From positions 34,546 to 98,545 of the forward strand of contig NZ_FOXQ01000017.1 in the NCBI RefSeq assembly GCF_900115755.1: a stretch of 64,000 nt of DNA, in the 5' to 3' direction. Shown here piece by piece: positions 44,122 through 52,717 of the stretch. Within the stretch, counting starts at the first letter, position 1, and every line of letters begins with the position of its first letter. The position numbers were made by a program, and so were the translations under genes. The notes beneath the pieces are model-generated. The model was not told where the DNA came from. It searched no databases and saw only the letters and a list, made by a program, of their open reading frames with translations. The DNA is from Parafilimonas terrae. GTDB lineage: Bacteria; Bacteroidota; Bacteroidia; Chitinophagales; Chitinophagaceae.

Positions 44122-44266
44122 CTTTATTAAATTTAAACAGGTTAGTAATATCCTAACCCATCAAAATATCTGCCATCTCTGCCCATGCAATATTATGTAC
44201 AATCTGCCGATGGCAGGTTACCCTAAAGTTATCTTTAAAATGGAGTTGTTTTTGAATAACTTTATT

Positions 44267-44989
44267 ATGCAGTATTATATTGGTTGTTCAGGGTTTTATA
44301 ATAAGGGATGGAAAGGAACTTTTTATCCCGAAGGCCTGCCGCAGGGCAAATGGTTTGACTATTACTGCACCCGGTTCAACACCCTTGAGTTAAATACTAC
44401 ATTCTACCGTTTTCCCACAGGGGAACTGCTGCAAAAATGGTATAACAAAAGCCCGGCTGATTTTAAGTTTTCAGTGAAAGCGCCAAGGTTAATTACACAT
44501 TATAAACAGTTGAATGATTGCCAACAATTACTGGATGATTTTTACGGTACAATAAAAGAAGGATTAAAAGAAAAGCTCGGCCCGGTGCTTTTTCAGTTTC
44601 CGGCAAAAACCGCTTATAATGAGGAATTTTTGCAACGTATTACGCAAAACCTAAATACTTCATTCATTAACGTTGTTGAGTTAAGAGAAGCTAACTGGTG
44701 GAACCAGCACGTTATAAATGTGTTTTCAAATTACAATATCAGTTTCTGTGGCATCAGCATCAAAAATTTGCCGGATGAGATTGTCGTTAACACCCCTACG
44801 GTTTATTACCGGTTTCATGGTATTCCAAAATTATATTTCTCCCAATATTCAGAACAGGAAATAAAGGATTTTGCGATGAAGCTTAAAAAGAAGGCCATCA
44901 ATAAAACAGCTTACATCTTTTTTAATAATACAGCAACTATGGCTGCCATACATAACGCTTTCGAATTAAAGAATTTTTTGGCTGATTGA
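44267..44989 (+). CDS. DUF72 family protein (YecE-like)
   Basis: From the ATG at 44267 the 240-residue protein starts MQYYIGCSGFYNKGWKGTFY and has LELNTTFYRFPTG and FKFSVKAPRLITH, hallmarks of the DUF72/YecE TIM-barrel family. The C-terminal YYRFHGIPKLYFSQYSEQE and AYIFFNNTATMAAIHNA complete it. The open frame extends upstream into DNA opposite the DUF6496 gene, which I treat as chance. Function unknown; members are widespread and thought to act on nucleic acid or sugar substrates without proof. Confidence 0.85.
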   Translation: MQYYIGCSGFYNKGWKGTFYPEGLPQGKWFDYYCTRFNTLELNTTFYRFPTGELLQKWYNKSPADFKFSVKAPRLITHYKQLNDCQQLLDDFYGTIKEGLKEKLGPVLFQFPAKTAYNEEFLQRITQNLNTSFINVVELREANWWNQHVINVFSNYNISFCGISIKNLPDEIVVNTPTVYYRFHGIPKLYFSQYSEQEIKDFAMKLKKKAINKTAYIFFNNTATMAAIHNAFELKNFLAD

Positions 44990-45028
44990 CGCGCTTTATA
45001 GCGCCATAAATTTAATTTATACTTTTTT

Positions 45029-45046
45029 GTACAAATTCATTTGTAC
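45029..45046. promoter_or_regulatory. Inverted-repeat operator candidate over the suf promoter
   Basis: GTACAAATTCATTTGTAC is a dyad (8-bp arms, 2-bp centre) that overlaps TACTTTTG at 45044-45051, a minus-7-like element, 5 bp before the sufB ATG. The Rrf2 regulator encoded at the end of this operon is a likely ligand. Confidence 0.5.
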
Positions 45047-45055
45047 TTTTGCAGC

Positions 45056-46504
45056 ATGAGCGAAATGATAGAAACGTTAGAGCAAACCGCTCTCAGTGAT
45101 TACAAATATGGTTTTGTTACAAATATCGAGGCAGATGAAGCCCCGCTCGGTTTAAATGAAGATATTATCCGTTTTATTTCAGCAAAAAAAGAAGAGCCCG
45201 AATGGATGCTTGAATGGCGTTTAAAGGCTTTCCGTTACTGGAGAAGTATTGAAGATAAAGAGCCGGCCTGGGCAAATATTTCTTACCCAAAAATCGATTA
45301 CCAGGCCACAAAATATTATTCGGCGCCTAAGCAAAAAGCTAAGCCAAAAAGCCTTGATGAAGTAGATCCTGAATTGCGTGAAACTTTCGAGAAGCTGGGT
45401 ATTTCATTAAAAGAACAACAACGTTTAACAGGCGTTGCCGTTGATGCCGTTATAGACAGCGTTTCTATAGCCACAACTTTTAAAGAACAACTTGCAGAAC
45501 AGGGTATTATTTTCTGCTCCATCACAGAAGCTATTCATGATCACCCGGATTTGGTGAAAAAATATCTCGGTTCCGTGGTGCCAATGACAGACAATTTCTT
45601 TGCTGCATTGAATTCAGCCGTTTTTACCGATGGTTCATTCTGCTATATTCCCAAAGGCGTTCGCTGCCCGATGGAATTGTCAACTTATTTCCGCATCAAT
45701 GCTGAAAATACCGGGCAGTTTGAAAGAACGTTATTAATAGCCGATGAGGGCGCTTATGTAAGCTATCTCGAAGGTTGTACAGCGCCGATGCGTGACGAAA
45801 ACCAGTTGCATGCCGCCGTTGTGGAACTGATTGCGCTTGATGGTGGCGAAATAAAATACTCTACAGTTCAGAACTGGTACCCCGGCGATAAAGAAGGTAA
45901 AGGCGGCATTTACAACTTCGTTACCAAACGCGGCATTTGCGGCGCCAATGCAAAAATTTCATGGACGCAGGTGGAAACCGGTTCCGCTATCACGTGGAAA
46001 TATCCAAGCGTTATTTTAAAAGGAGATAATTCAACAGGCGAATTTTATTCTGTTGCCGTTACCAATAATTATCAGCAGGCCGATACCGGAACAAAAATGA
46101 TGCATGTAGGCAAAAACACCCGCAGCCGCATTGTTTCCAAAGGTATTTCAGCCGGCAAAAGCCAGAATAGTTATCGCGGATTAGTGCAGGTGGGTAAAAA
46201 TGCACATAACTCCCGCAACTTTTCGCAATGCGATTCTTTGTTATTGGGCGATAAATGCGGTGCGCATACTTTTCCTTATATAGAAACAAAAAACAGTACT
46301 TCTATAGTTGAGCACGAAGCCACAACCAGCAAGATTGGAGAAGATCAGATATTCTATTGCAACCAACGCGGCATTGATACAGAAACTGCTGTTGCCTTAA
46401 TTATTAATGGTTTTGCAAAAGAAGTGATGAATCAATTACCAATGGAATTCGCAGTAGAAGCGCAAAAGCTTTTGGCGATTAGTTTAGAAGGAAGTGTGGG
46501 ATAA
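45056..46504 (+). CDS. sufB: Fe-S cluster assembly scaffold SufB
   Basis: The 482-residue protein from the ATG at 45056 is SufB, which forms the SufBC2D scaffold where sulfur and iron are assembled. Typical blocks are [40 protein letters not shown] and [20 protein letters not shown]. The C-terminal [20 protein letters not shown] is conserved. A five-codon extension to a TTG at 45041 overlaps the promoter and was rejected. It opens the operon; sufC follows after 111 bp that contain a repeat of CTC-GGAGAAGG type. Confidence 0.95.
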   Translation: MSEMIETLEQTALSDYKYGFVTNIEADEAPLGLNEDIIRFISAKKEEPEWMLEWRLKAFRYWRSIEDKEPAWANISYPKIDYQATKYYSAPKQKAKPKSLDEVDPELRETFEKLGISLKEQQRLTGVAVDAVIDSVSIATTFKEQLAEQGIIFCSITEAIHDHPDLVKKYLGSVVPMTDNFFAALNSAVFTDGSFCYIPKGVRCPMELSTYFRINAENTGQFERTLLIADEGAYVSYLEGCTAPMRDENQLHAAVVELIALDGGEIKYSTVQNWYPGDKEGKGGIYNFVTKRGICGANAKISWTQVETGSAITWKYPSVILKGDNSTGEFYSVAVTNNYQQADTGTKMMHVGKNTRSRIVSKGISAGKSQNSYRGLVQVGKNAHNSRNFSQCDSLLLGDKCGAHTFPYIETKNSTSIVEHEATTSKIGEDQIFYCNQRGIDTETAVALIINGFAKEVMNQLPMEFAVEAQKLLAISLEGSVG

Positions 46505-46559
46505 AGCAGCCCATCCAAACCTTTAACAAGTTCTTGAATTTATTTACAGATTTAATTAT

Positions 46560-46612
46560 AAACGTTCTTCGAAGTCCCTCGCCTTCGGAGAAGGATTTAG
46601 TGAGAGGCTTTT
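46560..46612. repeat. Dispersed CTC-GGAGA-type repeat, sufB-sufC gap
   Basis: The stretch CTTCGAAGTCCCTCGCCTTC then GGAGAAGGATTTAGTGAGAG is similar in order and spacing to 51420-51472, upstream of the bacilliredoxin gene. It contains the small palindrome CCTTCGGAGAAGG. Confidence 0.5.
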
Positions 46613-46615
46613 TTT

Positions 46616-47374
46616 ATGTTAACGATTAACAACTTACACGCACAGATTGAAGACAAGAAAATATTGAATGGTATCGATCTGCAAATCAATGCCGGTGAAG
46701 TGCATGCTATTATGGGGCCAAATGGTTCTGGCAAAAGCACTTTAGCATCGGTACTCGCAGGCAGAAGCGATTATGAAGTTACTGATGGCACTGTTGAATT
46801 CGATGGCGTTGATTTACTGGAAATGTCGCCCGAAGAAAGGGCAAGGGAAGGTTTGTTTTTGGCCTTTCAATACCCGATTGAAATTCCGGGTGTGAGCACA
46901 ACGAACTTTATTAAAACAGCCGTAAACGAAGCCCGCAAACATCGCGGACAGGATGCATTGGATGCAGTTTCTTTTTTAAAGCTGATGAAAGAAAGAATGA
47001 AGCTGGTGAAGATTGACCAATCGCTTTTGAGCCGTTCTCTAAATGAAGGCTTCAGCGGTGGTGAAAAGAAACGTAATGAAATATTTCAAATGGCCATGCT
47101 TGAACCTAAGCTTGCTATTTTAGATGAAACAGATAGCGGGTTGGACATTGATGCATTGCGCATTGTTGCGGATGGTGTGAATGCTTTGCGCAGTAAAGAC
47201 AATGCAACACTTGTTATTACACACTATCAGCGTTTGCTGGATTATATCGTGCCTGATTTTGTACATGTTTTATATAAAGGCCGCATTGTAAAATCGGGCG
47301 GTAAAGAATTGGCTTTGGAACTGGAAGAAAAAGGTTACGATTTCATTAAGCAAACAATTGCGGAAGGAGTTTAA
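46616..47374 (+). CDS. sufC: Fe-S assembly ATPase SufC
   Basis: The 252-residue ABC-type ATPase powers the SufBCD scaffold. It has Walker A GPNGSGKST near residue 36, the signature FSGGEKKRNE near residue 145, and Walker B KLAILDETDSGLDIDALRIV. The YPIEIPGVSTTNF segment is the SufC Q-loop region. It is followed by sufD after 98 bp. The gap contains a copy of the GTGACACAAC dispersed repeat. Confidence 0.95.
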   Translation: MLTINNLHAQIEDKKILNGIDLQINAGEVHAIMGPNGSGKSTLASVLAGRSDYEVTDGTVEFDGVDLLEMSPEERAREGLFLAFQYPIEIPGVSTTNFIKTAVNEARKHRGQDALDAVSFLKLMKERMKLVKIDQSLLSRSLNEGFSGGEKKRNEIFQMAMLEPKLAILDETDSGLDIDALRIVADGVNALRSKDNATLVITHYQRLLDYIVPDFVHVLYKGRIVKSGGKELALELEEKGYDFIKQTIAEGV

Positions 47375-47414
47375 GAGTTCAGGAGTTTCAATGCTGATTG
47401 AAATGCATCAGTTG

Positions 47415-47466
47415 AAGTGAGTGACACAACCGTGATGCCATAAAAATAAAAGCTGGTAACATAATA
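47415..47466. repeat. Dispersed intergenic repeat, copy 3 (sufC-sufD gap)
   Basis: It reads AGTGAGTGACACAACCGTGA, then TGCCAT and AGCTGGTAACATAA. The 5' part of copies 1 and 2 is missing. Being inside an operon, it must be transcribed. Confidence 0.6.
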
Positions 47467-47472
47467 ATAAAA

Positions 47473-48774
47473 ATGAGTTTAACAGAAACGATACAGGATA
47501 AATACAACGAACTGAATGCAGCGGCTGGTAATGGTTTGCTGGGTTCAATCCGTGCAAAGGCCTTTGAATTATATAATAAATCGGGTATTCCCACTTCACG
47601 CAATGAAGAATGGAAATACACCCGGTTGACAGGTTTAACAAACAAGAATTTTGCAGTGCATACAACGGCTGTTGTACCAACAAAAGAAATGTTGAACAAT
47701 GTGCGTTTGCAATCTGAATTTGCTGCTGAATTATTTTTTGTGAATGGTGTTTTTGTAAAAGAGATTTCAACTTTTACAAACGATGCATTGGTTGTTTTGA
47801 GTTTACATGAAGCTGCAGATAGCGAGTATAAAACTTATGTGCAGCAACATTTAAACCAGAGCAGCAAATACATGAAAGATGGAATGAATGCTTTGAATGC
47901 CGCATTTACCGCTAACGGTTTGTTTGTGCTGGTAAAAAAGAATAAGGTTGTTGAACATCCAATCTTTATTTATCATATAACAGGCACTGAAAACGATAAC
48001 GTTTTTGTGCAGCCAAGAAGCCTGCTGGTGGTTGAAGAAAATGCACAGGTGCAATTGGTTGAATTATATAAAAACAATGGTTTGCACGAAAGCTTTACCA
48101 ATGAAGTTATTGAAATAGCAGTGCAGGAAAATGCAAGGCTTGAATATTATAAAGTGCAGGATGAAAATGAAAATTGTCATCACGTAGGCACTACGCATGT
48201 GCAACAGGTTGGTAAATGTTTTACGCATTGTGTAACCATTACGCTGAATGGCGGAACGATCCGCAATAACATCAACATGATCCTGGAAGCGCCAAACAAC
48301 GAAGGCCATTTATATGGCTTGTATATGGTGAATGGCAAAACGCATGTGGATAATCATAGCATTGTTGATAACCTGAAGCCTAATTGTTTCAGTAATGAAT
48401 TTTATAAAGGCATTATGGATGGCAATTCCACCGGCGTTTTTAACGGGAAGATTTTTGTGCGGCAGGATGCACAAAAAACAAATGCCTATCAAAGCAACAA
48501 AAACGTATTGATAAGTGATAATGCATCTGTAAATACAAAACCGCAATTAGAAATTTTTGCTGATGATGTGAAGTGTTCGCATGGTTGCACCGTTGGCCAG
48601 TTAGATGAAGATGCATTGTTTTATTTGCGTGCAAGAGGCATTGGTGAAAAGAAAGCAAAGGCTTTGTTGCTGCATGCTTTTGCTGCAGATATTTTGGAAC
48701 AAGTAAAGATTGATGTGTTGAAAAATTATCTGGAAAAGAAGATAGATGAAAGATTAGATATTGAAGTTCTTTAA
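47473..48774 (+). CDS. sufD: Fe-S assembly protein SufD
   Basis: The 433-residue protein is SufD, the SufB paralogue in the scaffold. It begins SGIPTSRNEEWKYTRLTGLT, a conserved segment, and has SKYMKDGMNALNAAFTANGL, HGCTVGQLDEDALFYLRARG and the C-terminal AKALLLHAFAADILEQVKID. The beta-helix core is between residues 140 and 370. It interacts with SufB and binds iron or flavin, according to family knowledge. It ends 177 bp before sufS; the spacer holds a palindromic element. Confidence 0.95.
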   Translation: MSLTETIQDKYNELNAAAGNGLLGSIRAKAFELYNKSGIPTSRNEEWKYTRLTGLTNKNFAVHTTAVVPTKEMLNNVRLQSEFAAELFFVNGVFVKEISTFTNDALVVLSLHEAADSEYKTYVQQHLNQSSKYMKDGMNALNAAFTANGLFVLVKKNKVVEHPIFIYHITGTENDNVFVQPRSLLVVEENAQVQLVELYKNNGLHESFTNEVIEIAVQENARLEYYKVQDENENCHHVGTTHVQQVGKCFTHCVTITLNGGTIRNNINMILEAPNNEGHLYGLYMVNGKTHVDNHSIVDNLKPNCFSNEFYKGIMDGNSTGVFNGKIFVRQDAQKTNAYQSNKNVLISDNASVNTKPQLEIFADDVKCSHGCTVGQLDEDALFYLRARGIGEKKAKALLLHAFAADILEQVKIDVLKNYLEKKIDERLDIEVL

Positions 48775-48798
48775 ATAAGTTTTGAATTAAGAAATTAA

Positions 48799-48930
48799 TT
48801 GTCATGTCGAGGCAACGAGGCATCTCTATAAATTGAAGCAAAGTGATTATCGGGAGATTTATTTCGGTCATTATTGTTTTTCAATTGTCTTAATGATGCT
48901 TCGCATTCTCCTATCATCGAAATGACGTTC
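48799..48930 (+). repeat. Palindromic dispersed element, left of sufS
   Basis: The 132-bp element has ends TTGTCATGTCGAGG and CATCGAAATGACG as inverted repeats. It is nearly identical in its inner 80 bp to the element at 50289, in the opposite orientation. Confidence 0.8.
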
Positions 48931-48951
48931 ACAAAATATAACAATTGAATT

Positions 48952-50196
48952 ATGACTTCAATTGACACCGATATAAAACCTTTTGATGTTGCTGCAATAC
49001 GCAGGCAATTTCCTGTGCTTGAAAGAAAAGTAAAAGGAAAGAACCTGGTGTATTTTGACAATGCGGCAACAGCGCAAAAGCCACAGGTTGTAATTGATGC
49101 ATTGGTGAGATATTATCATCAATACAATGCCAATATTCATCGCGGCATTCATTCATTGGCGGAAGAAGCAACCGCGGCGTTTGAAGCCACAAGAGATACG
49201 GTAAAAGAATTTATTAATGCGGGGCATCGTGAAGAGATCATTTTTACACGCGGCGTAACAGAAGGCATCAACCTGGTAGCGGCCACTTACGGAAGGCAAA
49301 ATATTAAAGAAGGCGATGAGATCATTATCTCCGGCATGGAACATCATTCCAATATTGTTCCCTGGCAGATATTGTGTTTGGAAAAAAAGGCTGTATTAAA
49401 AGTTATTCCGGTTGATGATAACGGTGAACTGGTGATGAGCGAATTTGAAGAACTTATCACGCCACAAACAAAGATCGTTTCTATTGTTCATGCATCTAAT
49501 TCACTGGGAACAATTAACCCTGTAAAAGATATTATTGATATAGCACATCAGCACAACATTGTTGTATTGGTGGATGGTGCGCAATCTTCTGTTCATTTAA
49601 ATATTGATGTGCAGGAAATGGATTGTGATTTCTTCGTTATATCAAGCCATAAAGTGTATGGCCCAACCGGCGTGGGCGTTTTATATGGTAAGAAAGAATT
49701 GCTGGAAGAGATGCCGCCATATATGGGCGGTGGCGAAATGATTAAAGAAGTAACATTCGATAAAACAACCTATAACGAATTGCCATACAAGTTTGAAGCT
49801 GGCACGCCAAACATTGCAGATACAGTTGCATTTAAAGCAGCGCTTGATTTTGTAACTGAAGTTGGCAAAGAGAATATTCGAAAGCACGAAGAAGCACTTA
49901 CAAAATATGCAATGGAACAGCTTTCAGGAATTGATGGCGTGCGTTTAATTGGAACGGCCAAACATAAAACCAGCGTGGTATCATTTATAGTTGATGGCGT
50001 GCATCCGCAGGATATGGGAATTCTTTTAGATAACTATGGCATTGCGGTAAGAACAGGACATCATTGTTGCCAGCCGTTGATGAACAGGTTTGAAATTCCG
50101 GGAACAATACGCGCATCGTTTGCGATGTATAATACAAAAGAAGAAGTGGATGAATTGGTGAAGGGTGTAGCGAAGGCGATTGGGATGCTTAAGTAA
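48952..50196 (+). CDS. sufS: Cysteine desulfurase SufS
   Basis: The 414-residue PLP enzyme takes sulfur from cysteine for the Suf scaffold. It has NLVYFDNAATAQKPQVVIDA and ITRGVTEGINL-like HR-EEIIFTRGVTEGIN, the PLP Lys in VISSHKVYGPTGVG near residue 225, and the active-site Cys in RTGHHCCQPLM near 365. It is followed by sufE, its activator. It is bracketed by two inverted copies of a dispersed element, so it could in principle be inverted or moved as a unit. Confidence 0.95.
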   Translation: MTSIDTDIKPFDVAAIRRQFPVLERKVKGKNLVYFDNAATAQKPQVVIDALVRYYHQYNANIHRGIHSLAEEATAAFEATRDTVKEFINAGHREEIIFTRGVTEGINLVAATYGRQNIKEGDEIIISGMEHHSNIVPWQILCLEKKAVLKVIPVDDNGELVMSEFEELITPQTKIVSIVHASNSLGTINPVKDIIDIAHQHNIVVLVDGAQSSVHLNIDVQEMDCDFFVISSHKVYGPTGVGVLYGKKELLEEMPPYMGGGEMIKEVTFDKTTYNELPYKFEAGTPNIADTVAFKAALDFVTEVGKENIRKHEEALTKYAMEQLSGIDGVRLIGTAKHKTSVVSFIVDGVHPQDMGILLDNYGIAVRTGHHCCQPLMNRFEIPGTIRASFAMYNTKEEVDELVKGVAKAIGMLK

Positions 50197-50288
50197 GGAA
50201 TTGGTAATTTGGAATTAGTTTAAAGGTTAAGCAGTTGATAAATTGAAACGTATATATAATTAAGTTCTTAGAAAGAATAAATCATTTA

Positions 50289-50418
50289 GAACGTCATTTC
50301 GACGATAGGAGAATGCGAAGCATCATTAAGACAATTGAAAAACAATAATGACCGAAATAAATCTCCCGAAGTTTTACAACTTCATTTCATGAGATGTCTC
50401 GTTACCTCGACATGACGA
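50289..50418 (-). repeat. Palindromic dispersed element, right of sufS (inverted copy)
   Basis: The reverse complement matches the 48799 element: about 80 inner bases agree with a single mismatch, and the ends carry the same GTCAT-TCGA inverted repeat. Confidence 0.8.
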
Positions 50419-50466
50419 ATCGAAGATTGAGTAAAAAATTGAAGATTAAAATATTTGTAGTTGATA

Positions 50467-50904
50467 ATGCAAGCAGTTCAAACGATACAGGAAACAGAAG
50501 ATGAAATTGTTGATGAGTTTTCATTGTTTGATAACTGGGAAGATAAATATGAATACATCATTGATCTTGGCAAAAAGCTGGAACCGCTGGATGCAAAATT
50601 TAAGATTGATGAGAATAAAATAAAAGGTTGTCAAAGCCAGGTTTGGCTGATAGCAGATGAAAAAGAAGGCAGGATTTATTTTAAAGCAGATAGTGATGCA
50701 GTGATTGTTCGTGGTTTGGTAAGCATGCTGATAAGGGTTTTATCCGGCCACACAGCACAGGAAATTTTAGATGCCAGGCTTGATTTTATTGATAAGATTG
50801 GAATGAAAAATCATCTGGCGCAAACCCGCAGCAACGGTTTGCTTTCAATGGTGAAACAGATGAAGCATTATGCTTTAGCGTATAACGTGAAGTTGAATGG
50901 TTAA
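50467..50904 (+). CDS. sufE: Sulfur acceptor protein SufE
   Basis: The 145-residue protein begins at the ATG at 50467 (a TTG lies six bases upstream). It has the SufE pattern EYIIDLGKKLEPLDAKFKID followed by NKIKGCQSQVWLIADEK, where the Cys of GCQSQ accepts persulfide from SufS. A-R-LDFIDKIGMKNHLAQTRS-type C-terminus is present (LDFIDKIGMKNHLAQTRSNG). It is in the order sufS-sufE, as in other Suf operons, and stimulates SufS turnover. Confidence 0.93.
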   Translation: MQAVQTIQETEDEIVDEFSLFDNWEDKYEYIIDLGKKLEPLDAKFKIDENKIKGCQSQVWLIADEKEGRIYFKADSDAVIVRGLVSMLIRVLSGHTAQEILDARLDFIDKIGMKNHLAQTRSNGLLSMVKQMKHYALAYNVKLNG

Positions 50905-51014
50905 TCGGTTGAAAGGTTGAGCATGCCCATACGCTTTGAAGGCCCAGGCAGGTAGCAGGAACAGATAATTGAAAAGCAAAAACTTAACCTCTGGCTTGCA
51001 GAGAGGAAACGAAG

Positions 51015-51332
51015 ATGGTTATGAACGAAGAACAGTTAAAAGAAAAAGTAATAGAAAAACTCCAGGAAATATATGACCCGGAAATACCGGTAAATATTTA
51101 TGACCTGGGCCTGATCTATAATGTAGATGTATTGCCCATCAACAACGTGCAGATAACAATGACATTGACTGCGCCGAGTTGTCCGGCCGCACAAACAATA
51201 CCTGTTGAAGTGGATCAGAAAATACGTGAAATTGAAGGTGTGAATGATGTGCATGTTTCGGTAACGTGGACACCGCCCTGGGATAAAAGTATGATGAGTG
51301 AAGCTGCAGCGCTGGAACTGGGTTTTATGTAA
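51015..51332 (+). CDS. DUF59 / SufT-like iron-sulfur assembly factor
   Basis: The 105-residue protein contains the MIP18/DUF59 domain: LQEIYDPEIPVNIYDLGLIY and TLTAPSCPAAQTIP, with the Cys near residue 62. Its ending is TWTPPWDKSMMSEAAALELG, typical of SufT/PaaD-like proteins that help load Fe-S clusters. Two nearby ATGs (51015, 51021) are possible starts; a GGAAACGAAG stretch precedes the first. The position within the suf operon supports a maturation role. Confidence 0.9.
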   Translation: MVMNEEQLKEKVIEKLQEIYDPEIPVNIYDLGLIYNVDVLPINNVQITMTLTAPSCPAAQTIPVEVDQKIREIEGVNDVHVSVTWTPPWDKSMMSEAAALELGFM

Positions 51333-51419
51333 TCCCATTCCCTGAAAGGGAGTTTAAGGGACCTGATTATTAAAAAGCAGAATAAGTTCTTACATATATT
51401 TTTAAACAATAAAAACAAA

Positions 51420-51472
51420 ACGCTCTTCAAAGTCTCTTCATGCAGGAAAGGGATTTAAGGATGAGCTTCATA
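51420..51472. repeat. Dispersed CTC-GGAGA-type repeat, upstream of bacilliredoxin gene
   Basis: CGCTCTTCAAAGTCTCTTCA then GGAAAGGGATTTAAGGATGA resembles the 46560 element. Intergenic and not coding. Confidence 0.45.
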
Positions 51473-51477
51473 AATTT

Positions 51478-52038
51478 ATGGCACAGATAAGCGTAGATAG
51501 TTTGATGGGCAATAACGGCCCTTCATATCCTGAACAAATAGCCGCACCATTTCGTAAAGAACTTACAGATAATGGGTTTACACAATTGCTTACTGCAGAA
51601 GAAGTAGATAAAGCTTTGAGCGTAACCGATGGTAAGGTAAAAATGGTTGTATTAAATTCTGTTTGCGGTTGCGGCGCAAGAGTGGCAAGGCCGGGTGCTT
51701 TGCTATCATTATTTGGCAAGGTAGTTCCTGATGAAAAGCTTACGCTTTTTGCAGGTATGGAAAAAGATGCAGTTGCACTGTTCCGCTCAAAATATTTGCC
51801 AGGCATTACACCAAGTTCGCCAACCATTTCTTTGTTTAAAGATGGAGAACTGGTATTCATTTTACACCGTTACCAGATTGAAAGAAGTGCAGCCGGCGAT
51901 ATAGCCGATGCATTAATCCAGGAATACAATAAGATTTGTACAAAAGAGAATGATGATGCTGCCGTTGAAGCATTAAGACAATATTTTATTGCAACGTATG
52001 ATGTTGATCCGCTTTCGCTGGAACAGCAACAGCAGTAG
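51478..52038 (+). CDS. Bacilliredoxin, BrxA/BrxB (YphP) family
   Basis: The 186-residue thioredoxin-fold protein has the active-site CGC in VLNSVCGCGARVARPGAL near residue 60, which identifies the BrxA/BrxB family that removes bacillithiol from protein thiols. About 40 C-terminal residues extend the usual 145-residue form (ALIQEYNKICTKENDD, ending SLEQQQQ). The location in the suf operon suggests a role in protecting or repairing Fe-S assembly proteins. BshB1 elsewhere in the window agrees with bacillithiol use. Confidence 0.88.
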   Translation: MAQISVDSLMGNNGPSYPEQIAAPFRKELTDNGFTQLLTAEEVDKALSVTDGKVKMVVLNSVCGCGARVARPGALLSLFGKVVPDEKLTLFAGMEKDAVALFRSKYLPGITPSSPTISLFKDGELVFILHRYQIERSAAGDIADALIQEYNKICTKENDDAAVEALRQYFIATYDVDPLSLEQQQQ

Positions 52039-52045
52039 TTCATAA

Positions 52046-52090
52046 GTTGAATGGTTGATTAGTAACATTTAAACTAATCAACCATTCAAC
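52046..52090. promoter_or_regulatory. Long perfect hairpin before rrf2 (8-bp array in inverted form)
   Basis: GTTGAATGGTTGATTAGT pairs perfectly with ACTAATCAACCATTCAAC around AACATTTAA (18-bp stem). It lies 7 bp after the bacilliredoxin stop and 16 bp before the rrf2 start, and could attenuate or stabilise the operon mRNA. Both arms have the 8-bp GTTGA period. Confidence 0.7.
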
Positions 52091-52106
52091 AAATCAACTC
52101 AACAAA

Positions 52107-52577
52107 ATGAAAATAACCGCACAGGAAGAATATGGCATCCGCATTTTAATACGCATTGCAAGATGCGGCGATGAAAATGGTTTAAGTATTCCGCAGATAA
52201 GTGAAGCGGAAGGCTTAACACCGCATTATGTTGCCAAGCTCACGAGGCAGTTGCGGTTAGGTGGTTTTTTAAAAAGCACACCTGGCCAAAAAGGCGGTTA
52301 TGTGCTTTCAAGACCCACACCTGAAATAAATATCAACGAAGTTTTAAAAACATTGGGCGGCGCTTTGTTTGATGATAAATTCTGTGCTACTCATATCGGC
52401 GCCTTAAACCTCTGCACCAATTCTGTTGATTGTTCCGCCCGTTCTCTCTGGAAAATAATTCAGTTTACAGTTGACCAGGTGTTAAATAAAATGACGCTTG
52501 CCGATCTCTGCGGTAAAGAGGAGTCTGTAATTAAACTGCAGGCTTTGTTGGAAGCTGAATTAATGTTGCAGCAATAA
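52107..52577 (+). CDS. Rrf2 family transcriptional regulator
   Basis: The 156-residue protein is an Rrf2/IscR-type regulator. The N-terminal winged helix has EYGIRILIRIARCGDENGLS and PHYVAKLTRQLRLGGFLKST. Three Cys in the pattern C-x9-C-x5-C (CATHIGALNLC and TNSVDC near residue 93-109) are the likely Fe-S ligands. It ends LTLADLCGKEESVIKLQ-like helices. As last gene of the suf operon it is the best candidate to sense Fe-S status and bind the dyad at 45029, giving autoregulation. Confidence 0.92.
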   Translation: MKITAQEEYGIRILIRIARCGDENGLSIPQISEAEGLTPHYVAKLTRQLRLGGFLKSTPGQKGGYVLSRPTPEININEVLKTLGGALFDDKFCATHIGALNLCTNSVDCSARSLWKIIQFTVDQVLNKMTLADLCGKEESVIKLQALLEAELMLQQ

Positions 52578-52663
52578 TTTTTGCATATCTACATCTTTAT
52601 AAACTGCGTATAATTCAGCATACATTTTAGCATCAATGCTATTATTAGCAATAAACAGTCATA

Positions 52664-52698
52664 AAAAAACGCCACAGTTTATGCCTGCAGCGTTTTTT
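52664..52698. terminator. Bidirectional terminator between rrf2 and recA
   Basis: AAAAAACGC pairs with GCGTTTTTT around inner CAG/CTG pairs and a loop, with A-run and T-run on either side. Confidence 0.85.
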
Positions 52699-52717
52699 AT
52701 AAAAAGATATATTGTTT

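Noticed and set aside
43835..44266. N-terminal extension of the DUF72 frame
   Set aside because: It is the complement of the DUF6496 gene (Lys/Ala repeats read as Phe/Ala), so it is a shadow frame.
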